Position numbers and translations under genes: made by a program. This document shows positions 61,777-64,000 of a stretch of 64,000 nt of DNA, in pieces. Origin of the DNA: Erysipelotrichaceae bacterium (lineage in GTDB: Bacteria > Bacillota_I > Bacilli_A > Erysipelotrichales > Erysipelotrichaceae); contig JAFZQG010000013.1 in NCBI GenBank assembly GCA_017550145.1, positions 1 to 64,000 of the forward strand, given 5' to 3'. Every line of letters begins with the position of its first letter. Position 1 is the first letter of the stretch. The notes beneath the pieces are model-generated. The model worked only from the letters and a program-made list of their open reading frames with translations, was not told the origin of the DNA and did no database searches.

Positions 61777-62797
61777 GCATATAAGTGAACAGATCGTTGT
61801 AGAAGTCCTGGACATCGCCTTTTTTGGTCGCCCATGAACAGACGAAGCGGACGATCGTATGATTCTTATCAAACTTGCCCCATTCGGTGACTTCGTATTT
61901 GGTCTTGATCTTTTCCAGCAGTCTGTTCTCCAGTACCGGGAAGATCTGATTGGTAGGCGAATCGATAAACATCGGGATGCCGTACTGTTTGAAGATATAC
62001 TTGATAGCCTGAGCCATGATGTTGGCATTCTTGGCGTTGTCTAAGTATGTACTGTCTTCGAGCAAAGCAAGGAACTGTACACCGATGATCCTGCCTTTTG
62101 ACAGCATCGCGCAGTGCTGCTTGATCAGATAACGGAAGTAAGGTTTCAGATCATCATTTCTGATAACCATCGCTTCACCGATCAGAGCACCGTTCTTGGT
62201 TCCGCCGATATAGAAGATATCGGTATAACGGCATATGTCCTTGAAGGTAAGATCGTTTCCGGTTGCGACTAAGGCATTGCCTAAACGTGCACCGTCAAGA
62301 TATAGATACAGACCTAATTTTCTGCAGGTCTCATAGATAGCTTTGAGTTCGCTCTTACGGTAGATCGTACCGAGTTCGGTCGCATCGGAGATGAAGACCA
62401 TCTTAGGTTTGACCATATGCTCATCCGGGTGGTTGGAAACAACTTCGATGATTTCGGCAGGAGTGATCTTGCCGTATTTGCCTTTAACGGTTATGATCTT
62501 ATGGCCGGTCGCTTCTATGGCTCCGGTTTCATGAGTGTTGATATGGCCTGATTCGACGCAGATCACTGCTTCATATGATCTTAACAGGCTGATCGCCAGA
62601 ACGTTACATGGCGTTCCGCCGCTTATAAAATGAACATCGACACTTTCGTTGCCGACGGTTTTTCTGATCGTCTCCGCCGCAGCGGTACAGAAAAGGTCCT
62701 GACCGTAACCGGCAGCTTGGACATCGTTTGTTTCAACCAGGGCATTCAGGACTTTAGGGCAGGCGCCCTCGGAATAATCGTTCGCAAATGAATACAT
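61760..62797 (-). CDS. ltaE: Low-specificity L-threonine aldolase (PLP)
   Basis: 345 residues from the ATG at 62797, where GAGGGG lies seven bases upstream; a start at 62818 would overlap the -10. Fold type I PLP enzyme: SFANDYSEGACPKVLNAL, HFISGGTPCNVLAI, ESGHINTHETGAIE, the Asp of YLDGARLGNAL, and the PLP lysine in IGGTKNGALIGEA. Cleaves threonine to glycine and acetaldehyde. Downstream of a Crp/Fnr gene with -10 TATAAT at 62820-62825. Confidence 0.92.
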   Translation of the reverse strand: MYSFANDYSEGACPKVLNALVETNDVQAAGYGQDLFCTAAAETIRKTVGNESVDVHFISGGTPCNVLAISLLRSYEAVICVESGHINTHETGAIEATGHKIITVKGKYGKITPAEIIEVVSNHPDEHMVKPKMVFISDATELGTIYRKSELKAIYETCRKLGLYLYLDGARLGNALVATGNDLTFKDICRYTDIFYIGGTKNGALIGEAMVIRNDDLKPYFRYLIKQHCAMLSKGRIIGVQFLALLEDSTYLDNAKNANIMAQAIKYIFKQYGIPMFIDSPTNQIFPVLENRLLEKIKTKYEVTEWGKFDKNHTIVRFVCSWATKKGDVQDFYNDLFTYMQNRTV

Positions 62798-62819
62798 AAT
62801 GATTTCCCCTCTATCCAAT

Positions 62820-62825
62820 ATTATA
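62820..62825 (-). promoter_or_regulatory. -10 element of the threonine aldolase gene
   Basis: Minus-strand TATAAT at the end of the Crp/Fnr gene, 22 bases before the ATG at 62797, with GAGGGG between. Confidence 0.5.
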
Positions 62826-63402
62826 ACAATCTTATAGTCTTATCTGACTTAATTATTTTCTTTTCTTTCACCAGTCTGTATAGGAGCCGGGAAACGGCTT
62901 CTCTGCTTAAATACAGTTCTCTGGCCAGCTGTGATACGGAAGTATAGGTGATTCTGTTTTTATGATCATGAAGATAGCAGAAGAATCTTTCTTCAGCCGA
63001 AGCGATCGAAAGCAGCCTGATCCTGCTGTTTAACTGCTTGCCGGTATCGGAAAGAATATGGAGATATTCGATCAGGAAAGCGGAATTGTTTTCCAGCAGT
63101 TCGATAAGCAGTTCTTTCTTTATCAGCATTATTTCCGCATCGCTTAAAGCTATGACATTGCCTTTATAATATGGCTCTGATGAGAAGATCAGATTATTGC
63201 CGAAAAGACCTCCTTCGGAAATCGTATTGAAGATCAGTTCCGATCCGTCATTCAGATAGGATACGATTTCGATCTTTCCTTTTAAAACAATGCCGATCTC
63301 ATTACAGCTGTCATTCTCATGAAAAAGGGTATCTCCCTTGGAGATTTTTCTGATGATGCAGCGTTCTTTTTCTTTATCTGTAAGTAATTCCGTTATCTTC
63401 AT
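62821..63402 (-). CDS. Crp/Fnr-family transcriptional regulator
   Basis: 193 residues, somewhat short for the family (about 220). N-terminal cyclic-nucleotide-type beta barrel (FHENDSCNEIGIVLKGKIEIVSY, GGLFGNNLIF), a long dimer helix, and a C-terminal helix-turn-helix YTSVSQLARELYLSREAVSRLLYRLVKE. No Cys cluster for an iron-sulfur centre is seen (single Cys residues only), so it is not a classic Fnr. A perfect Crp-type palindrome lies four bases upstream of its ATG. The start has no SD. Confidence 0.92.
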   Translation of the reverse strand: MKITELLTDKEKERCIIRKISKGDTLFHENDSCNEIGIVLKGKIEIVSYLNDGSELIFNTISEGGLFGNNLIFSSEPYYKGNVIALSDAEIMLIKKELLIELLENNSAFLIEYLHILSDTGKQLNSRIRLLSIASAEERFFCYLHDHKNRITYTSVSQLARELYLSREAVSRLLYRLVKEKKIIKSDKTIRLL

Positions 63403-63406
63403 AATA

Positions 63407-63422
63407 TGTGATCCGAATCACA
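63407..63422. promoter_or_regulatory. Crp/Fnr-type operator
   Basis: Perfect palindrome TGTGAT-CCGA-ATCACA, equal to the core TGTGA-N6-TCACA. Centre at 63414.5, which is -41.5 relative to the start predicted from TATAAT at 63444-63449, the class II activator position. For the minus-strand promoter it falls near +17. Confidence 0.8.
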
Positions 63423-63437
63423 GTTTTTTACAGGATA

Positions 63438-63449
63438 ATTATATATAAT
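63438..63449. promoter_or_regulatory. Overlapping divergent -10 elements
   Basis: Minus-strand TATAAT at 63438-63443 for the regulator and plus-strand TATAAT at 63444-63449 for the lipoprotein, back to back. Neither has a good -35, in keeping with activator dependence on the plus side. Confidence 0.6.
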
Positions 63450-63472
63450 TTTATCTGCGAGGTGAAGATAAA

Positions 63473-64000
63473 ATGAAAAAACTGTTACTTGTATTAAGTG
63501 TTCTAATGTTACTGTGGGGCTGCACAGGCACAAAACCTGCAGAACCTGTTGAAGAAGAGACTGTCGATCTTTCATCGCTGACGATCGTTACTCCAAAGGG
63601 CGCTCCGGTCTTGGCTTTCTATAACCAGATCGAAAACGAAAACTATACCCGTGTTACGGCTGATGCGATCGCAGCTTTATGGACCGGCGATCAGTCTCCT
63701 GATGTTATGGTCATTGACCTGACCAGCGGTATCAAAGCCATCAAAGACGGTGCAGCTTACAAGCTCGGAGCTATCATTACTTTCGGTAATTTCTATCTGG
63801 CTTCTACCGGAAACGATGAAAACGATACGATGGATTCTGATGATAAGATCGTCTTGTTCGGTAATGAAAACATGCTTCCAAGCAGGATCTGGCATTACCT
63901 CTATGGTACGGATTATGATGCTTCATTATTGTATGAATCCGATGCTCAGCAGGCTGCTGCTGCTTTAGCCAGCGGCAAGTATTCCGATGGTACGGAAGTC
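63473..64000 (+). CDS. ABC-type substrate-binding lipoprotein, 3'-truncated
   Basis: First 176 residues; the frame is open at the window end. Signal peptide with lipobox LWGC (Cys17), a Glu-rich linker, then a periplasmic-binding fold: LTIVTPKGAPVLAFYN, an I-x-A-L-W-T-G pattern and SPDVMVIDLTSGIKAI. This resembles the NMT1/THI5-like group (nitrate, sulfonate or thiamine-precursor binding), but the call is tentative. GAGGTGAAG upstream gives a normal ribosome site. Divergent from the Crp/Fnr gene and probably activated by it. Confidence 0.85.
   Translation, partial: MKKLLLVLSVLMLLWGCTGTKPAEPVEEETVDLSSLTIVTPKGAPVLAFYNQIENENYTRVTADAIAALWTGDQSPDVMVIDLTSGIKAIKDGAAYKLGAIITFGNFYLASTGNDENDTMDSDDKIVLFGNENMLPSRIWHYLYGTDYDASLLYESDAQQAAAALASGKYSDGTEV

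Overview
The window looks like chromosomal DNA of a low-to-moderate GC Bacillota. A member of the Erysipelotrichia or a close relative is my best guess, but this is inferred from protein character and gene content rather than from a marker gene. Supporting points: CIRCE-controlled hrcA-grpE-dnaK-dnaJ, clpB and groES-groEL; Firmicute-type primosome genes (dnaB-like, dnaI); RNase J; the delta subunit of RNA polymerase; an ECF transporter module followed by truA; and many Gram-positive lipoproteins. No rRNA, insertion sequence, phage or CRISPR array is visible. Two tRNA genes, Arg(CCT) and Thr(CGT), are present, both with encoded CCA. Coding density is high and no gene-free gap exceeds 300 bases.

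Layout. 1-2781: end of a carbohydrate ABC permease gene, its solute-binding lipoprotein, and another lipoprotein. 2898-3968: gapA. 4115-11370 is the most accessory-looking stretch: a double-TIR/Sel1/TPR protein, then a lipoprotein, a GtrA-like flippase, a glycosyltransferase with a C-terminal MarR-like winged helix, a cytoplasmic paralogue of the lipoprotein, and a membrane-anchored Amidase_6-type protein. 11419-13453: CIRCE-groES-groEL. 13551-19735: DUF6273 lipoprotein, ABC exporter, a cre-like site, tRNA-Arg, an acyltransferase/DUF6320 pair and rubrerythrin. 19752-24751: murD-murI, a YwiB-like gene, rpoE, a HAD phosphatase, ispF and fba. 24894-30998: ecfA1-ecfA2-ecfT-truA, a small membrane protein, and an amino-acid ABC transporter closed by a YerC/TrpR-family regulator. 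31017-33217 (minus): cca, a FemX-like aminoacyltransferase and tRNA-Thr. 33325-38249: pnp and a GGDEF-EAL receptor. 38276-47918: an M24 peptidase, trmB, a TroA-like lipoprotein, polA-mutM-coaE-dnaB-dnaI and pfkA. 47937-52876: rnjA, def, a SEDS glycosyltransferase, rsmD, coaD and a zinc-ribbon protein. 52952-60363: heat-shock operon and clpB. 60373-64000: cold-shock protein, S66 peptidase, threonine aldolase, and a Crp/Fnr regulator divergent from a solute-binding lipoprotein that runs off the window.

The most striking global signal is in how genes start. About fifteen genes have a -10 hexamer (TATAAT or close) only 6-11 nt upstream of the start codon and no usable Shine-Dalgarno sequence. With canonical promoter geometry transcription would begin at, or within about 5 nt of, the start codon, so these look leaderless. 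In six of them the -10 overlaps or directly abuts the stop codon of the preceding gene. Other genes in the same window (gapA, groES, hrcA, dnaK, rnjA, pfkA and others) carry ordinary GGAGG-type sites.

Other leads are the glycosyltransferase/winged-helix fusion flanked by paralogues, the tandem-TIR protein, the FemX-like gene touching tRNA-Thr, a Crp/Fnr palindrome centred at -41.5 of the adjacent gene, two CIRCE elements in front of hrcA, and a TroA-like lipoprotein that has lost its metal-ligand histidines. All calls rest on reading the sequence and on remembered family motifs; no database search was run.
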